Shown here: piece after piece, positions 35,128-45,214 of the stretch
Layout: each line of letters begins with the position of its first letter
Numbering within the stretch: position 1 is the first letter of the stretch
Source: Cephalotus follicularis
Lineage: Eukaryota; Streptophyta; Magnoliopsida; Oxalidales; Cephalotaceae
Direction: 5' to 3'
NCBI GenBank assembly: GCA_001972305.1
Contig: BDDD01000084.1
Location: 426,668 to 490,667, forward strand
DNA: 64,000 bases
Notes under the pieces: generated by a model
The model's input: the letters and a program-made list of their open reading frames with translations, nothing else
Told to the model about the DNA's origin: nothing
Database searches by the model: none
Translations under genes and position numbers: made by a program

Positions 35128-35655
35128 GCAGATACAGGCCAATCCAGCCGACTGGAGAGCAATCCAGTCGACTGCCAAGGTTAGGAGTCGACTTCCAAAG
35201 TTATGTAGTCGACTACATCTTCAACCAAAACCCAGAATCTGCAGGAACAACAATCCAGTCGACTGACACAGGGTTCCAGTCGACTGCCAGGCAAATCCAG
35301 TCGACTGTCACAAGGCATCAGTCGACTGCCATGGACACAATTTCAGGCAGAAGCTTCTATAACATTTTACACCCAATCCAGCCGACTGAAGCAGGGGACC
35401 AGTCGACTGCCAGGGGGTCCAGTCGACTGCCAGGGAATCCAGCCGACTGTCATCAATTGTGCAAAATCATACAGTAGGTTCTGTAACTTCTTATTTAGCC
35501 TCAACAGCCGACTGAAGCAGGGCACCAGTCGACTGCCGAGCACACCAGTCGACTGCCTACAGGATCCAGCCGACTGCCGCACTACCAACGACTATATTCA
35601 AATATACGCGTCATCAAACCAGCTGACTGCCGTCCAAATCCAGCCGACTGGATTT
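35128..35655 (+). repeat. Array of cagtcgactg palindromes
   Basis: About eighteen copies of the 10-bp palindrome cagtcgactg or one-base variants (cagccgactg, cagctgactg) occur, mostly followed by cca or aag. A larger unit of about 140 bp seems duplicated (agccgactgaagcagggg near 35382 and agccgactgaagcagggc near 35505). The array ends about 45 bp before the TATA-like site. Confidence 0.9.
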
Positions 35656-35693
35656 GTATCAGACAGTTAAAAATAGATCCGTTGGAGGCTCAA

Positions 35694-35700
35694 CTATAAG
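35694..35700 (+). promoter_or_regulatory. Possible TATA box of the LTR-like insertion
   Basis: ctataag follows ggaggctcaa, directly downstream of the palindrome array. Confidence 0.45.
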
Positions 35701-36242
35701 AGGAAAATTGGACCTCTTGCACAAGTGATCAAGCTTTCAAGTTACATACTCTCTCAAGCTATCTCAAGTACAATACCAAGCATTCACACAATCAAAAGAG
35801 ATTAATCCAAAGCAATCACCTACATTTACAAAGCTTTATTCGTTACATTACATACACTTGTAGCTTTGTTTAAAGTGAGCTTCATTGTAAACAAATTCAC
35901 TACGAATTTGTAATTATTCAAACACTTATTTCACTCATACAAGAGAGGTTGTCTCTTGTATTGCTCGGTTGGAGCAAAGTTGTAATTCGCTTGGTTGGAG
36001 CGAAAGTTGTTGGAGCTCGGTTGGAGTTTCAAGCCCGGATTGGGGCATACTAGTGAAATACTCAAGGGGAGGCCTTGGGGAGTGGACGTAGGGGGTTTGC
36101 CGAACCACTATATATCCGTTTGCAATCTCTAAACCCTACACTCTTTACATTTCCGCAAATTGTGTGTTTGTGTTTATTGAATTATTTTGTGGTATAATTG
36201 CTAGTAATTTTTATAAGTCTATTCACCCCCCCTCTAGACTTC

Positions 36243-36340
36243 CACTTCTCATAACATAATTATATTATTATTATTATATCTATCTAATGTTTCTTGTAAT
36301 ATGTATTTATGTATGTATAAATATAATATATGTATTTATG
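36243..36340. repeat. Right copy of the ~105-bp direct repeat
   Basis: It repeats 34876-34980 with a few substitutions and small length changes in the ATT and GTAT runs, then passes into a GT/TA microsatellite (36340-36366). Confidence 0.85.
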
Positions 36341-36372
36341 TGTGTGTGTGTGTATATATATATATAAACTTT

Positions 36373-36712
36373 AAGTATAATAGTATGTGAATTTTAAAAA
36401 TAAAAAGTTACCAACTTGGTGGTTGTATATGTTTGTTAGATGTATGGGATCTTGAGCTTAAATCACCATATTAACAATTTTTGGTATATAGAGCTGGTGC
36501 GAGGGTCGGAGCGGGGTCAACGGAGGTTGGATCAGGGTTTATACGGGGCGGGGATGGGGTAGGGGCTTCCTGCCCCGTCCCTATAAACGGGGCAAATCTT
36601 TTTCCCCACCTCCACCTCCAACCCCACTTTTAAAGGGGAATCCCTGCCTCGTTTTAAACGGGGCAGGGTGGGAGATACGGAGACGGATAAAATTGCCATC
36701 CCTACCCACCAC
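36373..36712 (+). repeat. GC-rich SINE-like repeat, copy B
   Basis: It is the inverted relative of 29545-29828. It starts near accaacttggtggttg (A-box-like) and has gatcttgagcttaaatcacc (B-box-like), then ttaacaattttt and a GC-rich body with repeated ggggcgggg/ccccgt words. The two copies are strongly diverged in the GC-rich body. Classing it as a tRNA-derived SINE is inference. Confidence 0.5.
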
Positions 36713-37244
36713 AAGCTATAAATCATTTCGTGAAAACATATCACACACCGTTGATTTACTTAATCAGGCACTTGGCATGTAGACATGTAGCAAATGTAGA
36801 GAGATCTAAGATAGAGAGTTTGATTGAGTGAGCTTTTGATTCGATCTCCATAGAGAGTTAGGGTTTGATAGAGATACATTTGATAACCGATTGGAGAGAG
36901 AGTATGAGACAACAAATGTGATATTGGCTACCTAAGCCACCAGTTATCATATAAAATGCAATTAAAAGCCTTAATATAGTTAAAACTGTGAGTTTTAAGG
37001 AGCTCACTTGGAGCTCATTTTAAGAGAACTCAATATAGTCAAAACCTAGATTGCGGGTCTACGAACTATGATTAGACGATGCAGGAACATGTTACGCGAT
37101 GCTGCACAGACTACAGTAGAAGCATTTGCAACGTAGATATCGAGTTTGGATCATCTTCGTGATGGTGCGCGTCGACAGGTTGCAGGGCGAGGCGGGACTC
37201 AAGGTGGTAGGGGCCTCATACATAGAGGAGTATCAGCCACTTAG
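36713..37244. other. Unassigned sequence
   Basis: It has moderate composition, with gagagagt words and a run of atatagt/aaaac near 36975-37060. No gene or known element was recognised. Confidence 0.4.
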
Positions 37245-37508
37245 CCTGTACGACATTCGACTATTAGTAGACATGATAGCGAGGCCGAACCTATTAGCAT
37301 ACCTGAATGGCCTGGACGACGTTCAACTAGTAGTAGCCACTATAGCGAGGCCAAACCTAGTAGTGTATCTGAATGGCATGTACGACGTTTGACTAGTAGT
37401 AGACACGATAATGAGGATGGACCTAATAGTGCACCTGAAAGGCCAGTACGACGTTCGACTAGTAGTAGACACGATAACTAGGCCGAACATAGTAGTGCTC
37501 ATGAATCT
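37245..37508 (+). repeat. Four-unit 66-bp minisatellite
   Basis: Four consecutive units of exactly 66 bp start at 37245, 37311, 37377 and 37443, with cores tacgacgttcgactagtagt and gaggccgaacct. The period is a multiple of three, so the first units read as a 22-residue repeat (NLLAYLNGL-type), but unit 3 has a stop at the same phase. I treat it as a non-coding minisatellite. Confidence 0.9.
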
Positions 37509-37849
37509 TGTAATTAATAAAATATATTAATTTTTAATATTATTGTTACATTTTCATTAGATATACGAGGATTAATCGTAGTATATATGTATTTGATGAT
37601 GCTTTGAATAAATTTAATCACGTGACAATAACATTGAACCACAAATCAATAATATAAATTAATGAAATCATTTAAAATATAAATTTAACCTAGTTTTAAA
37701 AAGATAGAAAATCGCATTAAAATCGCTATAGTGGTTTTAATAAAAAAAATATTCAAACCGCTATAACGGTTTATAGCCCAATTACTTTGTCAGGTTCGGA
37801 GTGGTTATTAGGGAATAAGTTTATGAAACATGGCATATCATCAGGAATT
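37509..37849. other. AT-rich spacer
   Basis: It includes a small imperfect inverted repeat around ccgctataacggtttatagc (37758-37777). No gene was recognised. Confidence 0.45.
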
Positions 37850-38134
37850 AGTTTGTACAAATATGGTCTTTTGAAAACAAAAAAAAAACTCTAGAAATTT
37901 ACGTAAGACTCTTACTTGACATAAGGAAAAAAGTATAATACAAGAAAAAAAAGTAACTGCAAATAACCTAATCTCTATTTTGTATCTATTGTTTACATAA
38001 GTACTCAGGATATAATAAGAGAGTTTTATAAACCATAAAAAATAGTTGTAAATTACTTTATTTTGTTGCACTTCATACAAATCACTTGCCTACATGCAAG
38101 TAAAAATGTAAACCACAAGAGAGAAATGTGATTA
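37850..38134. repeat. Left remnant of the ~345-bp satellite
   Basis: It matches the array at 45215-46900 (ttacgtaag, cttgacataagg, ttactttattttgttgcac, cacttgcctacatgcaagt) and stops at the copia target copy gatta (38130-38134). It is the piece of the array left of the copia insertion. Confidence 0.8.
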
Positions 38135-39799
38135 TGTTGTAATTAATTTGCAAGAATAACAAGCCTTAAAAATCTTCTAAAAGAAGAAACATAGATATAA
38201 AATGTGTTCTTACACATTAACTCTTCCAAGGACCTATTAATACCATATCTAGGTTGTTACATGCATAAGCATCATCATGCTAAAAGAAAGTTCAAGGAAC
38301 TTACATGAAAACCAAGTCTCCTTCCTTCAAGTCCCTCATCCAAGCTTTTACTTCAAGCTTTCAACCACCAAAGTAGATGGTCTCTAAAGCAAGTACACAC
38401 CAAGAGATGTCCTTTGTCTTCTCAAGATTATCCAAGCCAAAAAGAGTGTAGAAGAACTCTTTCTCTCTTCTCTATATTTTTGGCCTTGGAGGGTTTTTCT
38501 CTCTATGCCTTATTTCTCAAGTGCTAACAAGGATAACAATAAGACTTAGCTTAAATGACTTAAGGCAACCAAGCTTATATACTAAGCTTTTAAATCATTA
38601 TTTAAATCATCTTCATGATTTATTAATTAGTATGGTATACTAATCAATTTGCCTTAAACCTGGTATTAGAGATCATCACTTGTATTGTGTGTGACCCTTT
38701 AGGTTCACTATCACGCTGGCCGTAGAATAAATCGCGGACACTTTGATTATCCAATAAAAATATTTTTCAATCACATGAAAAATATTATAACTGGCATTTC
38801 AAATTTAAACTCTTTTAATTCTATTAAATTCACGAGACCGACTATCTGAGCGGCCCCGGGTATTCTACTGATCAGCATCGACATCTAGAAATGCATACTG
38901 ACCCCCAAGTAATATGAATTTTAGCTTGAACCGTTAGATGCAGGTTTGTGCACGTTTAGTCCCTCCACCGTCAATACTCTTATTAAACCTAGGGTACGGA
39001 TTGTGTCAAACTCTAATAGTTTAATTTTGCGAAACTTTGTGATTTTACGTCGTTAGCTACACCATATTAGAGGTGCCCTTCTAATATGCATCAGTGACAT
39101 CGGATACACTTCAAGATATCACTTCTACCCTGGCCAGGGATTAAACTTGCCAACGACTAATCAACCTAAGCATAATCTCCCTTTTCTGGGAGCGGTGGAT
39201 CCATTATTGCGCACACATATCTCCATACATAAACCTACCACACTCAACTAATGCCTGTATACTCTCCATGGTTAGGTGATGTGTTTAAGCATTATTAAAG
39301 TGTAGCATTTTATGCACGAGATATCCAGTGGTGACTCATGTCTAAGGACCACTTACACTGCTGCTATCAAGGATGTCTGTTTGACACGTAGTAAAACTCC
39401 ATATAGACATCTCTTAGGCGAGTCACCTTCAATGAACCCATCAAAATTTGGGCACCCACATGTATACCATATAGTCACTACAAAATGACATGTGAGATCA
39501 GTCATCATCTCAAACGAGCTGGTATAGGACGTGCTGGACTAACCGGATTGAGTATGCCCCTAGTACCAATTCTTTGACCAGGAAGCTTTAAGAATAGAGT
39601 ATGGCGATGTTCCAATTCTTACACATTGATCTCATCAAGAACTTGGTCCTCCAACTCTGTTCTTAGGACATTCATTTAATTAAACATACATTAAAGCAGT
39701 AAAATGAACTCACAACCAAGATAATAGAAAACACATCTTTATTGAATATCAAAGATAAGTTTACAAGACTGCAATGGCTTGCAAGACTTATCCCTAACA
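38135..39799 (-). repeat. 3' LTR of copia element 3
   Basis: It is 1665 bp, sense TGTTAGGGATAAG to TTACAACA. On the minus strand it has a polyadenylation-type signal (caataaag, near 39743-39736). It pairs with the truncated 5' LTR over its sense-proximal ~560 bp. Confidence 0.88.
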
Positions 39800-40570
39800 A
39801 TCTCCCACTAGGACTGCAGTCAATTGCCATTATGCCTTACACCCATAGCCGATAAATGCTTGTTGAAGACAGCTCGTGGCAGCGCTTTATTCAAAGGGTC
39901 TGCTATATTATCTTCCCCTGAAACGCGCTCCATTTTTATATCCCATCTCTTTACGATTTCTCGTATTAAGTGGAACCATCGTAGAATGTGTTTTGATCTT
40001 GCATGTGACCTTGGTTCCTTGGCCTGTGCTATGGCCCCATTGTTATCACATTATATGGATACCGGATCTGTAATGGTTGGGACAACACCAAGATCTCCAA
40101 TGAACTTTTTCATCCACACAAGCCGTCGCAATATATTCAGCATCAGTGACTGAATCTGTAATGATTGACTGTTTGGAACTCTTCCAACTCACTGCTCCAC
40201 CATTCAAGGTGAACACAAACCCTAATGTAGATCTAGAGTCATTCACATCTGTTTGAAAATTGGAGTCAGTATAACCCTCAATATTCAAACCTTGTCCTTC
40301 ATATCTTAAAAACAAATCTTTAGTCATTTTAAGGTATTTAAGGATGTCCTTGACAGCTTTCTAGTGTTGTTCACCTGGATCTGATTGATATATGCTTGTA
40401 ACACTTACCGCATATGCGATATCTGGTCTAGTGTACAACATAGCGTACATGATGCTTCCTATTGTCGAAGCATAAGGAATATGCATCATCCTTTGCTTCT
40501 CTTTAGGTGTCTTAGGAGACATCTGCTTAGAAAGCGAGACTCTGTGACAGAGAGGTATAAAACCCCTCTT
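39800..40570 (-). pseudogene. Copia RNase H region, element 3
   Basis: Read on minus, IPYASTIGSIMYAMLYTRPDI, IEGYTDSNFQTDVNDSRST, FVFTLNGGAVSWKSSKQS and CDNNGAIAQAKEPRSH occur in order, followed by ADPLNKALP near 39870. These are the RNase H landmarks. Stops and frameshifts break it (for example at 40328 and 40046). Confidence 0.87.
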
Positions 40571-40576
40571 GGAGTT

Positions 40577-41030
40577 CTATATGCTAAATCGTTTAAGCAC
40601 TTTGTCAATATACAAAGACTGGGATAAACCAAGCATCTTATTTGGTCTGTCGCGGATAACTCTTATCCCTAGGATATAGGAAGCTTCTCCCAAGTTTTTC
40701 ATGGAAAAGACTATGGATAGCCATGTCATAACTTCCGACATCATGCTAATATTGTTTCCGATAAGAAGTATGTCGTCAACATATAAGATTAGAAAGGTCA
40801 CTGATTTCTGATTGAGCTTCTTGTACACACAGGACTCATCCTGATCCTTGATGAAACCAAACTCTTTGACAGTCTCATCAAAATGGATGTTCCAACTCCT
40901 CGATTCTTGTTTGAGACCATAAATGGATCTCTGTAGCTTGCACACTTTTTGGTGTGCCATCACCTTTGGATATGAAGCCCTCAGGCTGAGTCATATAAAT
41001 GTCTTCCTCTATGTTGCCATTGAGGGAACC
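40577..41030 (-). pseudogene. Copia RT, C-terminal part, element 3
   Basis: IYMTQPEGFISKGDG, VCKLQRSIYGLKQESRSW and FLILYVDDILLIGNN (catalytic YVDD) are readable, then KNLGEASYILGI and the QSLYIDKVLKRF block. One small frameshift lies near 40965. The N-terminal part of RT lies on the other side of the solo LTR at 43690-43920. Confidence 0.88.
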
Positions 41031-41264
41031 ATTCTTGTAATGACCCAAATTCCATGTAAGATATTATTTATGGAATATGATTGCTATTGTGTATATTGAC
41101 AGATAGTTTAAGGGACCCGTAGTATGACCCTACGCTCGGGGAGTACGGGGGTTCCACTCCCCGGTGAGTGGACGGGGGGTCCCGCTGCTCGGACAACGGG
41201 CGGGGGTTCAGGGGGCAGCGCCCCTAGAAGAAATTTTTTTGGCTAAGTGTTGAGAAGGAAAACT

Positions 41265-41500
41265 GTCCCAAAGCGCCGACAGTTTCACTTAAAGCGCCGA
41301 CGCTTTGGGTAGCAGTCGATGCCCTAATTTTAGACATCGACGCATTGAAGAAAAATGTGTCAGTTGACTTGGACGAAGACTTAAAGCGTCGACGCTTTGC
41401 AAGAAAGCGTCAGCGCTTTAGTCAGGATAGAGGTGAAAAACTCAGGTAAAGGCTGTGACCATCGACGCTTAAAGATAAAGAGTCGACGCTTTGCCCTGTG
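41265..41500 (+). repeat. Array of aaagcgccgacgcttt-type words in LTR G1
   Basis: About ten words such as aaagcgccgacgctttg, agcgtcgacgctttgc and catcgacgcatt occur, ending about 215 bp before the likely TATA box at 41717. Confidence 0.78.
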
Positions 41501-41716
41501 TCAGGTGCAGAATTATAAGTTTTTATCCCATTTTGGAGGATTTAAATGAATTGTAGGGCACGTGTCAAGCAAGGAATGGATGAATTATGATATTTTGCTG
41601 CTATAGGGCAGGTGGCATCAGCTGAATTGTTTTAATTTAGTCACATGGAGGCAAGCTCACATGGATGAGGTCATGGATGACACCATCCAAGCTTAGCCTC
41701 CAAGTTTCTCTTCCCC

Positions 41717-41725
41717 TTTATATAT
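41717..41725 (+). promoter_or_regulatory. Probable TATA box of solo LTR G1 (second copy)
   Basis: tttatatatg follows a pyrimidine stretch (tctcttcccc). A gagaaagagg leader follows within 25 bp. Position and context match 30470 in the sister LTR. Confidence 0.6.
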
Positions 41726-42229
41726 GTGTGCCTTCTTAGCTGAGAAAGAGGTTGGTTTCTGCTGAGCTAGGAGAGGAGAATTCGTGGGAGAGAAGAAGAG
41801 AAGGAGATCAAGTGAGGTAAGGAGATTCTATACCCATTTCATCAAAGTTTTCCTCTGTTTTGATTCAAAATTATGCAGCAGATACTTTAATTCATATCTT
41901 GCTGAGTTCTTGATGAAATTTCAAATGGTTTAATGTTTTGAAAACCTCAAGATGTCTACTTTAACTGTTATGTTTTATGCATCTCGAGATTCTGTCGAAT
42001 TCTTTATGAAAAGCTGTGTTTTCTTCTACTGGTCAGGTCCTGTTTTCAAAAGGAAACTGCAACTTTAAAAATTCCTTGCAGCTTCGTTTCTCAATGGAAT
42101 TTTATGATTTTTATCTCTATAGATTCATTGAGATGTATACTTTCACTTTGATGTAAGTTTTCTATGAAAGGGATTATTTATATATGAAATATCTATTTTA
42201 GTGAAGTGATGCAAAACTGTTTTATAAAG

Positions 42230-43020
42230 ATCTTTGAGTTAATTACTCAAAGTGATGAGAAATGTTTTATGATTGTGAAATGAAATGAAATGAAGGTTTC
42301 TACATGAGAAACCAATTTTAGAAAATATTTTATGAATGCATTTGAGTTAACTACTCAAATGAAGAGAAATGTTTTATGAAAATGTTTTATGAATGCATTT
42401 GAGTTAAATACTCAAATGAAGAGAAATGTGTTATGAATGCTTTGAGCTGGTCACTCAAAGCATAGAAATGTTTTATAAAATGTTTTATGAAATGAATGAA
42501 CAACTACTGGATTGCGATCCAGTGAGGATTAATCTCGTAAAGATTAATAAATGAACCGCCCTTGGATTGCGATCTTCCAAGGGGAATGGAGCGAGATTGC
42601 TCAAAGTTAATGGAGACGAGCGTGCTCACGGACATGCATGTGATGTAAGGATAGTAATCGGGGAGTGCACAATGCCCCGGTGAAGCGGTGTAAAGGGTTC
42701 ACAAGAGGTTCACGACCACCAAGTTTTACGAAATGTTCTATTTCATGACATATGAACAGAAAAAGAGTTTTAAAGATGTTTTGTTCATGAATGTGAAGAA
42801 AATGATTTTTAACGATATTTTCAAGTGTGGCTGTGATACAAGCCAAAAGAAATTTTGAATGGGAAATGTTTTTAATTGTTTTCAAGTATGCTGGTTATAT
42901 ATACCAGAAAATGTATGATTTTAGAAATGTTCTAGTTTTACAAAACTAGAAAGTGATTTCCAACGATATTTTGAAAGGTATGATGTTGAAACGTTTTGAT
43001 AAAGATTATCAAAAACAATG
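42230..43020 (+). repeat. Ladder of short hairpins in LTR G1
   Basis: Inverted repeats of 7-10 bp with mostly 5-nt loops recur at about 42236, 42295, 42339, 42396 and 42449, and with different stems at about 42931 and 42996. Between them are copies of gaaatgttttatgaa. The arms differ from hairpin to hairpin but still pair. Confidence 0.75.
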
Positions 43021-43689
43021 GATTTCGATAACGTTTTATGACTATGATCCTTACTGGGCTCTTAAAAGCTCACTCCTTTCAATGTCTTGTTTTTAAATAA
43101 ATCTTCCAGGAAATGTTGAACGCGAAGTTGCGAGCTTTAGAGGAAGTTCGCAAAAGAAGAAGAGTAAGGAAAGGAAATATATGCTATGAAGTTATGTTTT
43201 ATGTCATATGTGTATGTTTTCCGCTGTGTAATGTTTTATGATAGACGGTGTATAGATGTTATAGTGTAGAAACAAATGCTATAGGTTATGATGTTTTTAT
43301 GTAAGATGATGATATGAAAGGTTATTGAACATACTTGAATTTATGAGATGTTAATGGAAAAAGGCGAGCATATGATTATTTTATGAGGTGATAAGATTAC
43401 GTTTTTCCACTGTGTAAGGTTACATGATTAGTGATGTACAAATGTAAACATGATAATGAGAATATGACATTTTGAAATTGGTGTTTCAAAGATGTAAGTA
43501 TACGCGATCCTGTGAAGTTTTTGAGTAATAATGTTAGGTTTTAAATCTAAGCCAAGATATAAATGGTATGAAATGGATCGTTGAATGATTAAATAATTTG
43601 ACGGTCAAAGGTTACACACACGTAACGCACCGATCTTCGGAGCTCGCTTTGAGCTTAAAGCAGACTCGGGTCGGGGGCGCTACAATTCT

Positions 43690-44290
43690 TCACATCCATC
43701 TGCCATATCTCATAGTCGTAGTGTACAGCTATGGCAAGCATAATCCTAATGGATTTAAGCATGGCTACAGGAGAGAATGTTTCCTCATAATCTATTCCCT
43801 CTCATTGCTTGTAACCTTTGGCTACAAGCCTTGCTTTCAAGGTATTAACCTTTCCATCTACTCCGATCTTTCGTTTAAAGATCCACTTGCAACCTAAGAG
43901 AGTAATTCCTTCAGTGCGTCTACCAAGTTCCAAACTTGGTTGGAGTACATAGAATCCATTACGGGCTTCATGTCATTCAGCCGTTTTTCAGAATCCACAT
44001 ATGATATGGCTTCTTGGTAGCTTGTTGGATCATCATCCATGAGATTTACCTCTTGGGTACCCTCAATGAGGAAGCTATCATAATATCGATCAGGTGCCCA
44101 AGGAACTCGGCCTGACCTTCGAGGAGGTTGTGTGACTGCAGGTTGTACTGCTTGGGGTCATCTACTTGAACTGGTCCAGGTAGGTCCTCAATTTGTTTTG
44201 CTTGTGATTTCTCATCAAGTTTTACTTTATCCCACTGCTTCCTTCCAATAGGAATTCCTTCTCAAGGAAAGCAGCATGCCTTGAGACAAA
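43690..44290 (-). pseudogene. Copia RT N-terminal part and linker, element 3
   Basis: Read on minus, it holds a recognisable but frame-broken KARLVAKGY-type region, then an EETFSPVAM-like block and a WQMDVKN-like block ending at 43690, where the solo LTR was inserted. The part toward 44290 is the variable linker after integrase. Confidence 0.7.
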
Positions 44291-44296
44291 GACATT

Positions 44297-44608
44297 TCAC
44301 TTATGAGGGTAATAGAAATAATATCCTTTTGTTTCTTTAAGGTATCCCACAAATCTATATTGTATGGATCTAGGCTGTAACTTATCTGCTACTGACTGTT
44401 TAACATAAGCAGAGCATCCCCAAATTTTTAAGAAACAAAAACTAGGTTTCTTGTCTGTCCACATCTCATATGGTGTCTTGGGTGCATATTTTGTTGGTAC
44501 CAAGTTCAACACATGAACTACAGTATGTAAGGCAAAACCCCAGAAAGACAGTGGAAGATTTGTTAGATAGGGTGACCCGACAAGCCATTGGATGGACTTA
44601 TGTATCAA
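44297..44608 (-). pseudogene. Copia integrase C-terminal fragment, element 3
   Basis: LPLSFWGFALHTVVHVLNLVPTK, TPYEMWTDKKPSF, WGCSAYVK and FVGYLKETKGYYFYYP form the C-terminal part of copia integrase. The catalytic core is missing. Upstream (sense), the sequence soon joins LTR sequence at about 44651. Confidence 0.85.
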
Positions 44609-44650
44609 ACCTATTTATGTAAATAAACAGTCTTTTCAATCTGCTATGTC

Positions 44651-45214
44651 CTGCCCCACCCAACTAATGCCTCTATACTCTCCATAGTTAGGTGATTTAT
44701 TCAAGCATTATTAAAGTGTAGTATCTTATGCACGAGATATCCGGTGGTTACTCATATCTAAGGATCACTTACACTGCTACCATCAAGGATGTCTGTTTGA
44801 CACGTAGTAAAACTCCATATAGACATCTCTTAAGCGAGCACCTTCAGTGAACCCATCGAAATTTGGGCTCCCACATGTAAACCATAAAGTCACTACAAAT
44901 GGACATGTGAGATCAGTCATTCTCTCAAACGAGCTACTATAGGACGTGCTGGTCTAACCGGATTGAGTATGCCCTGAGTACCAATACTCCGACCAGGAAG
45001 CTTTAAGAGTAGAGTTTGGCGAGGTTCCAATTCTGACTTCTTGATTTCATCAAGAACTTGGTCCTCCAACTATGTTCTTAGGACATTCATTTAATTAAAC
45101 ATACATTAAAGCAGTAAAATGAACTCACAGCCAAGATAGTAGAAAACATATCTTTATTGAATATCAAAGATAAGTTTACAAGACTGCAATGGCTTGTAGG
45201 ACTTATCCCTAACA
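44651..45214 (-). repeat. Truncated 5' LTR of copia element 3
   Basis: It matches the part of the 3' LTR at 39240-39799 and ends cctaaca next to the target copy gatta. The remaining ~1.1 kb of this LTR is lost. Confidence 0.87.

Larger units (their letters stand above)
34981..36242 (+). mobile_element. LTR-like insertion, probably copia type
   Basis: It starts TGTTGGCCTTTGCC, a start common in copia LTRs, and ends close to a C-run followed by tctagacttcca, a sequence often found near the LTR/leader junction of plant copia elements. A leader-type region follows a TATA-like ctataag at 35694-35700. No coding region is present, so it is a solo LTR or LTR plus short leader. No 5-bp target duplication was found; the flanks are instead about 105-bp direct repeats. 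Confidence 0.6.
41036..43684 (+). mobile_element. Solo LTR, gypsy-type family G1, inserted in copia RT
   Basis: It begins TGTAATGACCC and ends GGGGGCGCTACA, with a perfect target duplication attct (41031-41035, 43685-43689). It is 2649 bp, related to 29829-31753 but longer owing to a GC-rich patch (41110-41235) and an expanded hairpin region (42230-43020). Joining the flanks restores continuity of the RT coding strand of copia element 3. Confidence 0.95.
38135..45214 (-). mobile_element. Ty1-copia retrotransposon inserted in a satellite, internally deleted
   Basis: It is in minus orientation. The target duplication gatta (38130-38134, 45215-45219) is exact and joins two parts of the same satellite. 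The 3' LTR is 38135-39799, preceded (sense) by the purine tract ctagtgggagatt. The 5' LTR is truncated (about 44651-45214): gag, protease, the first part of integrase, the primer site and the inner part of the 5' LTR are deleted. A solo gypsy LTR (41036-43684) splits the RT region. Confidence 0.92.

Noticed and set aside
35128..35655. Regularly repeated palindromes resembling a CRISPR array
   Set aside because: Spacing is irregular, repeats are only 10 bp, no cas genes exist, and the setting is a plant retrotransposon LTR.
37126..37392. 88-codon frame as a repeat protein gene
   Set aside because: It covers only part of the 66-bp minisatellite and unit 3 has a stop in the same phase; no upstream gene structure was found.
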